Below, in pieces: positions 16,361-23,631 of a stretch of 32,749 nucleotides of DNA. Position numbers and translations under genes: made by a program. This DNA comes from an uncultured Verrucomicrobia subdivision 3 bacterium (GTDB taxonomy: Bacteria > Verrucomicrobiota > Verrucomicrobiia > Limisphaerales > UBA11358): NCBI GenBank assembly GCA_903911825.1, contig CAIWFB010000322.1, positions 1 to 32,749 of the forward strand, read 5' to 3'. Each line of letters starts with the position of its first letter. Position 1 is the first letter of the stretch. Under the pieces are notes generated by a model. It did not search any database. It had not been told where the DNA came from and worked only from the letters and a program-made list of their open reading frames with translations.

Positions 16361-16423
16361 GTTTTTGATTTCGTAACTAACTTTTAACCGTATTTTAACC
16401 GCAATTTTTAACAAACTATAATT

Positions 16424-17041
16424 ATGAAAATGAATAAATGGATTTTGCCCTTGGCCATCGCGCTTGTCGCGACCGTGGCCGTGACGGGTTGCAAAAAAGG
16501 ACCAACGAAAATCACTGGTTTGCCCGGCCAACGCCCAGCGCAAGTGGGTGGTGACAACCCTACTGGTCCATTGCCGCCTGGTAACTCAATTGAGCCCGGC
16601 CCTGGCTCTAGTAGCGGACCGGTTACGTCTGGTCCTGGCAATTTGGCCACAGCTGACATTGACTTGGACAAATACGACCAAGACCGTAAGGCGTTCGCAG
16701 CTTATACGGTTCACTTCGCTTTCGATAGCTCCGTTGTGAAGAGTTCAGATGAGGCCAACATTTCCGCCGTGGCTGCTGCCCTCGCGGGTGACGCCAGCGC
16801 CAAGTTGCTCATCGAAGGTCATTGCGACGAACGCGGCACGGAAGAATACAACCGCGCCCTCGGTGAACGCCGCGCTTTGGCGCTCCGTGAAGCTCTCCAG
16901 AAACAAGGTTTGGATTCCATGCGCGTCAAAACCATCAGCTACGGCAAAGACAAACCTGCCGTGGAAGGTCACGATGAAGCGGCTTACGGCAAAAACCGCC
17001 GTGGCGAATTCATCTTGCTCCATCCGAAAGCCGGCGCTTAA
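16424..17041 (+). CDS. pal: Peptidoglycan-associated lipoprotein Pal
   Basis: The 205-residue outer-membrane lipoprotein has a lipobox at Cys23 (VAVTGCKKG), a Gly/Pro-rich linker (about 28-75) and an OmpA-like peptidoglycan-binding domain (about 85-200). That domain has VHFAFDSSVV, IEGHCDERGTEEYNRALGER and KNRRGEFIL, the classical Pal motifs that bind meso-diaminopimelate. It completes the Tol-Pal operon and is followed by a strong terminator. Upstream are three TTTTAAC repeats and an AT-rich start context without Shine-Dalgarno. Confidence 0.95.
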   Translation: MKMNKWILPLAIALVATVAVTGCKKGPTKITGLPGQRPAQVGGDNPTGPLPPGNSIEPGPGSSSGPVTSGPGNLATADIDLDKYDQDRKAFAAYTVHFAFDSSVVKSSDEANISAVAAALAGDASAKLLIEGHCDERGTEEYNRALGERRALALREALQKQGLDSMRVKTISYGKDKPAVEGHDEAAYGKNRRGEFILLHPKAGA

Positions 17042-17061
17042 TCCTCTGGGTTTAAATTTCG

Positions 17062-17092
17062 AGAGCCGCGTGTTCGCACGCGGCTCTTTTTT
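17062..17092 (+). terminator. Rho-independent terminator after pal
   Basis: A perfect 11-bp stem (AGAGCCGCGTG / CACGCGGCTCT) with a TTCG tetraloop is followed by six T residues at 17087-17092. It starts 21 bp after the pal stop and closes the tol-pal operon. Confidence 0.95.
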
Positions 17093-17205
17093 ATGGCCTG
17101 AACGCGGCTGCGACTGGTTGGCGACACCGCCGCACTCCACTGCTTGCTTTGCGACTTTACTAAAACGCGATACAAGCGTAGCTTCGTGGCAGAAAGATAA
17201 CATTT

Positions 17206-17463
17206 ATGAATACCATTTTTGCATGGGCTCCCGGTGGAATGCAGGTCATTTTGATTTTGGCGATTGTCTTGATCATGTTTGGCGCTAAGAAAATCCCTGA
17301 ATTGGCCAAAGGTCTGGGCAAAGGCATCAATGAGTTCAAGAAAGCCACGCGCGAAGTGACGGACGAAATCCAGAATTCTGACACGGCCACGACGGCTCCC
17401 AAAACTCCGCCCGCAAACACTACCGCTCAAACGCAGACGCCGCCGGAAACGAAGGTTGTCTGA
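17206..17463 (+). CDS. tatA: TatA/E family twin-arginine translocase subunit
   Basis: The 85-residue protein has one short membrane helix (about 12-26, [15 protein letters not shown]). The invariant Phe-Gly hinge and [16 protein letters not shown] follow, leading into an amphipathic helix and a polar, Pro/Thr-rich tail, as in TatA. Multimers form the pore for folded, twin-arginine-tagged proteins. tatC follows 28 bp later. No separate tatB is visible, so this may be a TatAC-type system with a bifunctional TatA. Confidence 0.93.
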   Translation: MNTIFAWAPGGMQVILILAIVLIMFGAKKIPELAKGLGKGINEFKKATREVTDEIQNSDTATTAPKTPPANTTAQTQTPPETKVV

Positions 17464-17491
17464 CCGCTGATTTTTTCAGCCGCAGTTTTTC

Positions 17492-18580
17492 ATGGCCGAT
17501 TTTTCTTCAGAGCCGTCCGATGACGACGACGGCGGTGGTCCCGTAAAATCTTTTCTCGAACACCTCGAAGATTTTCGCTGGCTGCTGGTTAAAATCAGTA
17601 TTTCGCTAGGCTTGGCGATGCTGATTTGTCTGATTGGTGCCAACTACGTCATGGCCGTCATCAAGTGGCCACTCTCGCGTGCCACGGTCAGTTATCCCGG
17701 CACCAACCAAATTGTCACCGTCAGTTTTGGCGCGAATCGTCTGGGGCATTTCACGCTTTCGGCGGAACAGGAAAAAACTTTGAACCTCGGCACGAATCGC
17801 TTCGTGGCGATCGCGGTCGAACCACTCACGCTCGGCACCAATCAAGTCTTAGGCTGGCACGTTGACCCGAACACCAAAACGGCCGACGAAGCGCAGCAGA
17901 TGCAGGTGGAACTAGTGAATCTCGGTCCGGCTGGCGGTTTCTTCGTCGCGATTCAAGTCGCTTTTTACGGGGGGATTTTGCTGGCAGCGCCGTTCCTGCT
18001 CTACTTTGTCGCCTCTTTCGTTTTTCCAGCCTTGCGAATGCACGAGCAAAAATATGTTTTGCGCGGCCTGATCATTGGCTTGGGACTTTTTATCGCGGGT
18101 GTTTCTTTCTGTTATTTTGCGCTGATGCCGGTGGCGCTATCGGCCTCGCAGATGTATTCAAACTGGCTCGGTTTGGGTGCGTCGCAGTGGCGGGCGGAGG
18201 AATACATCAGCTTCGTTTGCAAATTCATGTTGGGCATGGGGCTAGGCTTTGAGATGCCGGTCTTGATCCTGACCCTAGTTAAAATCGGCGTGTTGAGCTA
18301 TTCCACGCTGGCCAAAGCGCGGCGCTACATGATCGTTATCAACATGGTTTTGGGTGCGGTGCTGACGACCCCGGAGGTGGTGACCCAAGTGCTCATGTTC
18401 ATCCCGTTGCAATTTCTTTATGAAGTCAGCGTTTGGATTGCGTGGTATTGGGATCAACCAGATCGTGCTAAGGCACGACGTCAAGTGTTGCTAGTCATCG
18501 CCCTGTTACTGCTACTCACGGTGCTTTTATGGCAAGGCTATAAATTTGCCCAGCCTTGGCTGCGGCAATACTTTCACTAA
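17492..18580 (+). CDS. tatC: TatC twin-arginine translocase receptor, enlarged
   Basis: TatC recognises the twin-arginine signal in the inner membrane. The cytoplasmic N-terminal signature is present (SFLEHLEDFRWLLVK, residues 20-34, matching the HLxELR motif). So are FVFPALRMHEQKYVL, GLFIAGVSFCYFAL, and the C-terminal LTTPEVVTQVLMFIPLQFLYE. At 362 residues it is about 100 longer than the E. coli protein. The loop between helices 1 and 2 spans about residues 60-148 and contains two LGTNxx repeats. After the sixth helix there is an additional hydrophobic segment (about 330-350, VLLVIALLLLLTVLLW). A likely client, the DUF1501 protein, is encoded upstream in the window. Confidence 0.93.
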   Translation: MADFSSEPSDDDDGGGPVKSFLEHLEDFRWLLVKISISLGLAMLICLIGANYVMAVIKWPLSRATVSYPGTNQIVTVSFGANRLGHFTLSAEQEKTLNLGTNRFVAIAVEPLTLGTNQVLGWHVDPNTKTADEAQQMQVELVNLGPAGGFFVAIQVAFYGGILLAAPFLLYFVASFVFPALRMHEQKYVLRGLIIGLGLFIAGVSFCYFALMPVALSASQMYSNWLGLGASQWRAEEYISFVCKFMLGMGLGFEMPVLILTLVKIGVLSYSTLAKARRYMIVINMVLGAVLTTPEVVTQVLMFIPLQFLYEVSVWIAWYWDQPDRAKARRQVLLVIALLLLLTVLLWQGYKFAQPWLRQYFH

Positions 18581-18652
18581 ATCGGCCGTCTGAAAACACG
18601 CTTTACAAGCCGGGGATTCGGCGTAAATTCCAGAAACTAAATAGAACACCGT

Positions 18653-19087
18653 ATGCGTAAAATTATTTTTCCTCTGATTGCTGGCGTCGTGGCGGTCTTC
18701 GCGACCGGTTGTGCTGGCCCTGACCAGAAACTGGGCCGCGGCTTGAGCAACACTTACGAACTCGTCCGCTGGGGCGAAATGCGTCAGTCGGTTGAAGAAA
18801 GTTCCATTATGGCTCGCCCCGGTTATGGCTATTACGGCGCGGTGCACGGCTTCCAACGTTCACTGGGTCGCGCAGCTTTAGGCATCTTTGAAGTCGCCAC
18901 GTTCCCCATTCCCTCCTACGACCCGATTTTTACCACGACGTATGCTCCCGATCCCGTGTATCCGGAAAGCTACAAGCCGGGTCTGTCGAATGATCCCTTG
19001 TTTCATACGGATACCTACACCGGCTTTAGCGGTGGCGACGTTGCCCCGTTCATTCCCGGCAGCCGCTTCCAAGTGTTCGACAACTAA
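18653..19087 (+). CDS. TIGR04073-type exosortase-system-associated lipoprotein
   Basis: The 144-residue protein has a lipoprotein signal with Cys20 (VAVFATGCAGP). The mature part shows KLGRGLSNTYELVRWGEMRQ, then ALGIFEVATFPIPSYDP, and a C-terminal YPESYKPGL...FSGGDVAPFIPGS. The LGRGL start and the EVATFPIP segment match my memory of the TIGR04073 family, linked to exosortase/PEP-CTERM systems and frequent in Verrucomicrobiota. The function is unknown. No exosortase is visible nearby. It follows tatC by 72 bp on the same strand and ends at its own terminator. Confidence 0.7.
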   Translation: MRKIIFPLIAGVVAVFATGCAGPDQKLGRGLSNTYELVRWGEMRQSVEESSIMARPGYGYYGAVHGFQRSLGRAALGIFEVATFPIPSYDPIFTTTYAPDPVYPESYKPGLSNDPLFHTDTYTGFSGGDVAPFIPGSRFQVFDN

Positions 19088-19104
19088 CCGTGAATTTTCC
19101 CCGA

Positions 19105-19134
19105 ACGCGCCAACAGATTTGTTGGCGCGTTTTT
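19105..19134 (+). terminator. Rho-independent terminator after the TIGR04073-type gene
   Basis: A 10-11-bp stem (CGCGCCAACA / TGTTGGCGCG, extended by an A-T pair) with loop GATT is followed by TTTTTATTT. It lies between the lipoprotein gene and ispE. Confidence 0.93.
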
Positions 19135-19150
19135 ATTTAGTTCAACTCCC

Positions 19151-20023
19151 ATGCGCCTCGAAAAGCTTTCGCCCTGCAAGGTCAACCTCATCCTGAACAT
19201 CCTCGGCAAACGCGCGGATGGCTTTCATGAATTGGAAACCGTCATGCAGACCGTCAATGTCTGCGATGTGATGAGCTTTGAACGGACTGGCGCCAGCTTG
19301 CAACTCACGTGCAGTAATCTTGAACTGCCGTGCGATGCCAAGAATCTGGTGCATCGCGCCGCGACGGCGTTTTTTGGTGCGGCAAAGATCACCGATGGCG
19401 TCCGCATTCATCTCCAGAAAAACCTTCCGCTTGCAGGCGGAATCGGCGGCGGCAGCGCGAATGCGGCGGTGACCTTCACCGCTCTCAACGAACTGTTCGG
19501 CTCACCGTTGCCGTTGTCGAAATTGCACGAACTTGCCGCCGCGCTGGGCTCGGACGTTCCATTTTTCCTCTACGACAAACCGGCGCTGGCTACGGGACGC
19601 GGCGAGAAAGTTCAGACGCTGGAAAATTTTACGGCGCTGCAAGGGAAGGCGTTTTTTCTCGTGCACCCCGGCTTCGGCATTTCCACGCCGTGGTCGTATC
19701 AAAATTTGGCGCGCTTCCCGAAAGACCAGAACGGCACGGCTGGCCGCGCGGAGAAATTAGTGACGGCACTGCAGGCGAATGATTGGCCCGCCATCGCGGA
19801 TGGCGTTTATAATTCTTTGGAAGCACCCGCGTTTGACAAATTTCCCGTGTTGCAACTTTACAAAGAATTTCTCCGCGAGAATGGCGCGTTGGTTTCGCTG
19901 ATGTCCGGCAGTGGCTCGACCACGTTTGCGATCATGGAAAACTTGGCCGCTGCGGAACGAGTAGCGGAAAAATTCAAAGCCCAGTTCGGCGATCAAGGTT
20001 GGATTGCCACCGTGGCTATTTGA
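19151..20023 (+). CDS. ispE: 4-diphosphocytidyl-2-C-methyl-D-erythritol kinase
   Basis: The 290-residue GHMP kinase phosphorylates 4-diphosphocytidyl-methylerythritol in the non-mevalonate (MEP) isoprenoid pathway. It has PCKVNLILNILGKRADGFHE (residues 8-27, catalytic Lys10), the ATP-binding LAGGIGGGSANAA (94-106), Asp135 in LGSDVPFFL, and a C-terminal MSGSGSTTFA. Length is typical. It starts shortly after a terminator, so it probably has its own promoter. Its 3' end overlaps that of the convergent murJ gene by 8 bp. Confidence 0.95.
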   Translation: MRLEKLSPCKVNLILNILGKRADGFHELETVMQTVNVCDVMSFERTGASLQLTCSNLELPCDAKNLVHRAATAFFGAAKITDGVRIHLQKNLPLAGGIGGGSANAAVTFTALNELFGSPLPLSKLHELAAALGSDVPFFLYDKPALATGRGEKVQTLENFTALQGKAFFLVHPGFGISTPWSYQNLARFPKDQNGTAGRAEKLVTALQANDWPAIADGVYNSLEAPAFDKFPVLQLYKEFLRENGALVSLMSGSGSTTFAIMENLAAAERVAEKFKAQFGDQGWIATVAI

Positions 20024-21587
20024 AGCGCTTGAATTTCGCCAGCGCGAACGTGGTCATTTCCTGTGCTGTCGGAATCTTGAGTTGCAAAGCGAGGAGCCAG
20101 TAGAGTCCGCCCGCAATTCCCGCCGGCACAAACACTGCGCCGATCTTGAGCGCGAGCGTGGCGTGGCCCAGCCATTGTTCCCAATGCATCCAAGTGCACC
20201 ACGCGGCGACACACGCGAGCAAGGCCGCGAGTGTGAGTGGTCGCACCGTGTTGCGAAGCGATGCCATTTCCAGTTTCCCCAGTTTTTTCCGCAGCGCAAA
20301 GAATAGTAAGGTGACGTTGCAGACGGAAGTGATCGTGTTGGCGATACCAAGGCCGCCTTGTTTGAGTGGCACGATGAGAATGGCGGCGAGCATTAGGTTG
20401 AGAGCGAGGCATACCAGACTGATCTTCATTGGTGTCTTGGTGTCGCCCAGCGCGAAAAAAGCCCGCGCTAAAACATTGACCGCCGAAAAAGCTACGAGTC
20501 CCGGGGCGAGGCAAATTAGCGCGAAGGCCGCGCGTTCCGTGGCGGCGGGGCTGAATTGTCCGCGCTCAAATAATAGCCGCATGATCGGTTCCGCCAGCGC
20601 GACGAGCAGGGCGGCGGCGACTAGATTAACGAATAGCAGTGAGCTGAGGCCGTGACGGAGTTGCGCGCGAAATTCCGGAAAGTTTTTATCAATCGCGAGG
20701 CTGCTCAATGACGTGAGCAAAAAAGTGGCGAGCGAGATGCCGAACATTCCTTGCGGCAATTCCATCAAGCGCACGGCGTATTCAAACGAGGCGGTGATCT
20801 GCGGGTCAATGCCGAACGCCAGACTCTGCACCAGCAGCACGTTGAGTTGAAAAGCGGCTACGCCAATCGTGCCGGGAATCATCCGCGTGGCGACGAGGCG
20901 CACCGTTTCATTGCGCCACGGCGACACCCAGCGGTAGCGAAAACCTTCGCGCCAGAGCGTGGGCACTTGAAACGCCGCCTGTGCTACACCCGCCACCAAA
21001 ACACCGTAGGCGAGCGCGAAAATTTGCAGCGGCAAACGCGCTTCCTTCGGCAGCTCTAGTCCGAGCCTTGGCGCAAAAAATAAAACCGACGAAATCATCA
21101 CCAGATTCAGCATCGTCGCGCCCATGGCGGGAATGAAAAAATGGCCGCGCGCATTCAGCATTCCCATCAACGCGGCGGCGATGCAGACAAGCACCATGTA
21201 GGGAAACATCACGAAGAGCAGTCGTAGCATGAGTTCATTGCTGGGCTCAAATTCGTGCCACGACAACGCGACGGCGAGGCCCAGCATCACGAGTGCGATG
21301 ATCACGCTGGCGACGACGACGAGGCCGGAAATGACGGCGTTCGCCGCGCGCCACATTTCCGCGTCGCCGTGTGTCTTTTCTTTTTCTTTGAAGATGGGAA
21401 TGAACGCCGCCGTCAACGCGCCTTCGCCCAGCAAACGTCGGAACAGATTTGGAATCTGAAAGGCGAACGTGAAAGCCCCAGCCACCCAGCCGTCGCCCAT
21501 GAAGCGCGCATAAACCATCACGCGCATCATGCCGAGCACGCGGCTCAAGAGAGTCGCGGCGGCCATCGCGCCGGAGGCTTTCAACAT
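20016..21587 (-). CDS. murJ: Lipid II flippase MurJ (MviN)
   Basis: The 523-residue membrane protein flips lipid II across the inner membrane for peptidoglycan synthesis. The MATE-like N-terminus MLKASGAMAAATLLSRVLGM, ARFMGDGWVAGAFTFAFQIP, RRLLGEGALTAAFIPIF and GMFGISLATFLLTSLSSLA are diagnostic, and about 14 membrane segments are evident. I choose the ATG at 21587. The in-frame ATG at 21614 adds nine residues encoded by a dispersed inverted repeat, which are unlikely to be conserved. It is divergent from tyrS and convergent with ispE. Confidence 0.93.
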   Translation of the reverse strand: MLKASGAMAAATLLSRVLGMMRVMVYARFMGDGWVAGAFTFAFQIPNLFRRLLGEGALTAAFIPIFKEKEKTHGDAEMWRAANAVISGLVVVASVIIALVMLGLAVALSWHEFEPSNELMLRLLFVMFPYMVLVCIAAALMGMLNARGHFFIPAMGATMLNLVMISSVLFFAPRLGLELPKEARLPLQIFALAYGVLVAGVAQAAFQVPTLWREGFRYRWVSPWRNETVRLVATRMIPGTIGVAAFQLNVLLVQSLAFGIDPQITASFEYAVRLMELPQGMFGISLATFLLTSLSSLAIDKNFPEFRAQLRHGLSSLLFVNLVAAALLVALAEPIMRLLFERGQFSPAATERAAFALICLAPGLVAFSAVNVLARAFFALGDTKTPMKISLVCLALNLMLAAILIVPLKQGGLGIANTITSVCNVTLLFFALRKKLGKLEMASLRNTVRPLTLAALLACVAAWCTWMHWEQWLGHATLALKIGAVFVPAGIAGGLYWLLALQLKIPTAQEMTTFALAKFKRFK

Positions 21588-21604
21588 TTTTGACACGTGC
21601 GGAT

Positions 21605-21668
21605 TCTCACGCAAAGTCGCAAAGTCGCAAAGTTAAATTCTTATGCGGCTTTGCGCCTTTGCGTGAGA
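21605..21668. repeat. 20-bp inverted repeat of the CGCAAAG type
   Basis: TCTCACGCAAAGTCGCAAAG (21605-21624) is the near-perfect reverse complement of CTTTGCGCCTTTGCGTGAGA (21649-21668), 19 of 20 positions. A third GTCGCAAAG lies between them. It sits at the murJ 5' end in the murJ-tyrS gap and resembles a small dispersed palindromic element. A transcript from either strand would form a long hairpin. Confidence 0.8.
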
Positions 21669-21724
21669 CTGTATCGGTTCAATTGGAAATTGGCATTTCG
21701 CCACCGACAAATTAACCTGCCTGC

Positions 21725-23056
21725 GTGAACATTTACGAAGAATTACAATGGCGCGGTTTGGTTGCTATGACCACCGAAGGCGCACCCGAGTGTCTTGGGT
21801 TTGCTCCAGCAGCTTCAGATGGCAACTCGCAATTCGTGAATGCTTCACCAGTTGAGGAAAAGCCCATCACCCTGTATTGCGGTTTCGACCCAACGGCGGA
21901 TTCCCTGCACGTCGGCAATCTCGTGCCGCTGCTTGCGTTGCGCCGCTTTCAATTGCTCGGTCATCATCCCATCGCGCTGGCGGGTGGGGCCACCGGTTGC
22001 ATCGGTGATCCGAGCGGCAAGTCGCAAGAGCGCCAACTGCTCACGAAAGAAATTCTCGACGGCAACATCGCCAAGGTGCGTGAGCAACTTGCCAAGTTGC
22101 TCGATTTTGAAACGCCGCAAAACCCCGCGCGCCTCGTGGACAATGCCTCGTGGACCGCGGGTATCTCGTTCCTCGATTTTCTCCGCGACATCGGAAAACA
22201 TTTTACCGTCAACCAGATGGTCGCCAAAGAATCCGTGCGCGCGCGCATGGAAGACCGCGAGGTCGGCATCAGCTACACCGAGTTCAGCTACATGCTCCTG
22301 CAGGCGTTTGATTTTTATCACCTCGCCAAAGAAACGGGCTGCGAACTCCAGATCGGTGGCAGCGACCAATGGGGCAACATCACGGCGGGCATTGAGCTCA
22401 CGCGCAAAAAAATCAGCAAACAGGTTTACGGCCTCACGCTGCCGCTCATCACGAATGCGGATGGCTCCAAATTTGGCAAGAGTGTGAGCGGCGCCATCTG
22501 GTTGGATGCGAAACGCACGAGCGTTTACAAGTTCTACCAATTTTGGATCAACACCGATGATCGCGATGTCATCCGTTACCTGAAATATTTTACCTTCTTG
22601 GCGCAGGCGGAAATTGAAACGTTGGAAAAGGCGCACACCGAAAATCCCGGTGGCCGCGTGGCGCATCGTGCCTTGGCGAAGGCCACGACGGATTTGATCC
22701 ACGGCGCCGGCGCCACGACAGAAGCGATTCGGGCCAGCGAAATTTTATTTGGCGGCGAGTTGAAAGATGTTTCCGAAAGCACCTTCAACGAAATCGTGGG
22801 CGAAGTGCCGACGAAAGAATTGGAATTGGCCAAGCTGGAAGGCGCGGGCATTCCGTTGGCGGAATTGCTAGTCCACGCGGGGCTGTGTCCGTCCAAAGGT
22901 CAGGCGCGGAAAGACATCGAAGGCGGCGGTGTGAACATCAACAACGTCCGCGAAGCCAACGCCGCGCGCGCGGTGACGACGGCGGATTTGCTGTTCGGCA
23001 AACACATCTTGTTGCGCAAAGGCAAAAAGAATTATGTCGTGGTGACGGCTAAATAG
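21725..23056 (+). CDS. tyrS: Tyrosyl-tRNA synthetase
   Basis: The 443-residue class I synthetase charges tRNA-Tyr. The GTG at 21725 is chosen because NIYEELQWRGLVAMTTEG matches the conserved N-terminus. YCGFDPTADSLHVGNLVPLL carries the HIGH-type motif (HVGN, 62-65), and KFGKS (249-253) is the KMSKS loop. QIGGSDQWGNITAG binds tyrosine. A C-terminal S4 RNA-binding domain (about 375-443: AGLCPSKGQARKDIEGGGV) is present. An extra stretch of about 15-20 residues (about 20-45) separates the first helix from the Rossmann fold. It appears to be monocistronic. Confidence 0.96.
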   Translation: MNIYEELQWRGLVAMTTEGAPECLGFAPAASDGNSQFVNASPVEEKPITLYCGFDPTADSLHVGNLVPLLALRRFQLLGHHPIALAGGATGCIGDPSGKSQERQLLTKEILDGNIAKVREQLAKLLDFETPQNPARLVDNASWTAGISFLDFLRDIGKHFTVNQMVAKESVRARMEDREVGISYTEFSYMLLQAFDFYHLAKETGCELQIGGSDQWGNITAGIELTRKKISKQVYGLTLPLITNADGSKFGKSVSGAIWLDAKRTSVYKFYQFWINTDDRDVIRYLKYFTFLAQAEIETLEKAHTENPGGRVAHRALAKATTDLIHGAGATTEAIRASEILFGGELKDVSESTFNEIVGEVPTKELELAKLEGAGIPLAELLVHAGLCPSKGQARKDIEGGGVNINNVREANAARAVTTADLLFGKHILLRKGKKNYVVVTAK

Positions 23057-23063
23057 TTTCTGG

Positions 23064-23549
23064 CTAATTAAACTTGATGTGAATTTCCACCAGTCCGCGC
23101 GTGTTCTGGGATTCAAAGGCGAGGGCGATGAGTTCCACGCCGGGCTTGGGGGTGACGGCAAAGGAGGTTCCGCGAATCACGGCGGGGGTGGTCAGGGCGC
23201 AGGTGGCGCCGGCATCGCACAGCCAAGATTTTAATCCGCCCGCGAGCATGTTGGTGACTTCGCCCACGACGTCGTTGACTTCGGCGTGTCCGGATATTTC
23301 TTCGGGCGTCATGCCCAGCATGGCGGCGGTGGCTTGGATGGCGAAGGGTTCGGAGAGGTGCAGATAGACTTGGCCGGTCACTTTTTCACCCGCCATGCCA
23401 ACGGTGCCGGTGACGCGTTCGCTCGTGAAGCCCGCTGCGCCGATTTCCGGTAGAGGCACGGCTTTCAGGGAAAGCATGGTGTCGAACACGGATTCCAGAT
23501 GCCCGGAAATATAGCTGCGAACCTCTGCGGGGGCGATGGCGATAGTCAT
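23064..23549 (-). CDS. cheX: CheX-like chemotaxis phosphatase domain protein
   Basis: The 161-residue protein resembles the CheX/CheC/FliY family that dephosphorylates CheY-P or related response regulators. The central GEVTNMLAGGLKSWL contains the ExxN catalytic pair (Glu97, Asn100), flanked by the SGHAEVNDVVGE helix and TGQVYLHLSEPFA strands. Length matches CheX (about 150-160). No other chemotaxis or flagellar gene is in the window, so it may act on a general two-component pathway. It lies 82 bp downstream of ptsI on the same strand and may be co-transcribed. Confidence 0.75.
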   Translation of the reverse strand: MTIAIAPAEVRSYISGHLESVFDTMLSLKAVPLPEIGAAGFTSERVTGTVGMAGEKVTGQVYLHLSEPFAIQATAAMLGMTPEEISGHAEVNDVVGEVTNMLAGGLKSWLCDAGATCALTTPAVIRGTSFAVTPKPGVELIALAFESQNTRGLVEIHIKFN

Positions 23550-23631
23550 AGTGGAGTAGTGATGCGCTACTCTGGCTATCGGCGATCGGGCGGAAAACTG
23601 TAACGGTTTTCGCGCAGCCAGCGGCTTTCGC

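Noticed and set aside
16417-16422. TATAAT just before pal as a -10 box
   Set aside because: It ends 1 bp before the pal start codon, so transcription would begin inside the gene. It is better explained as an AT-rich start context.
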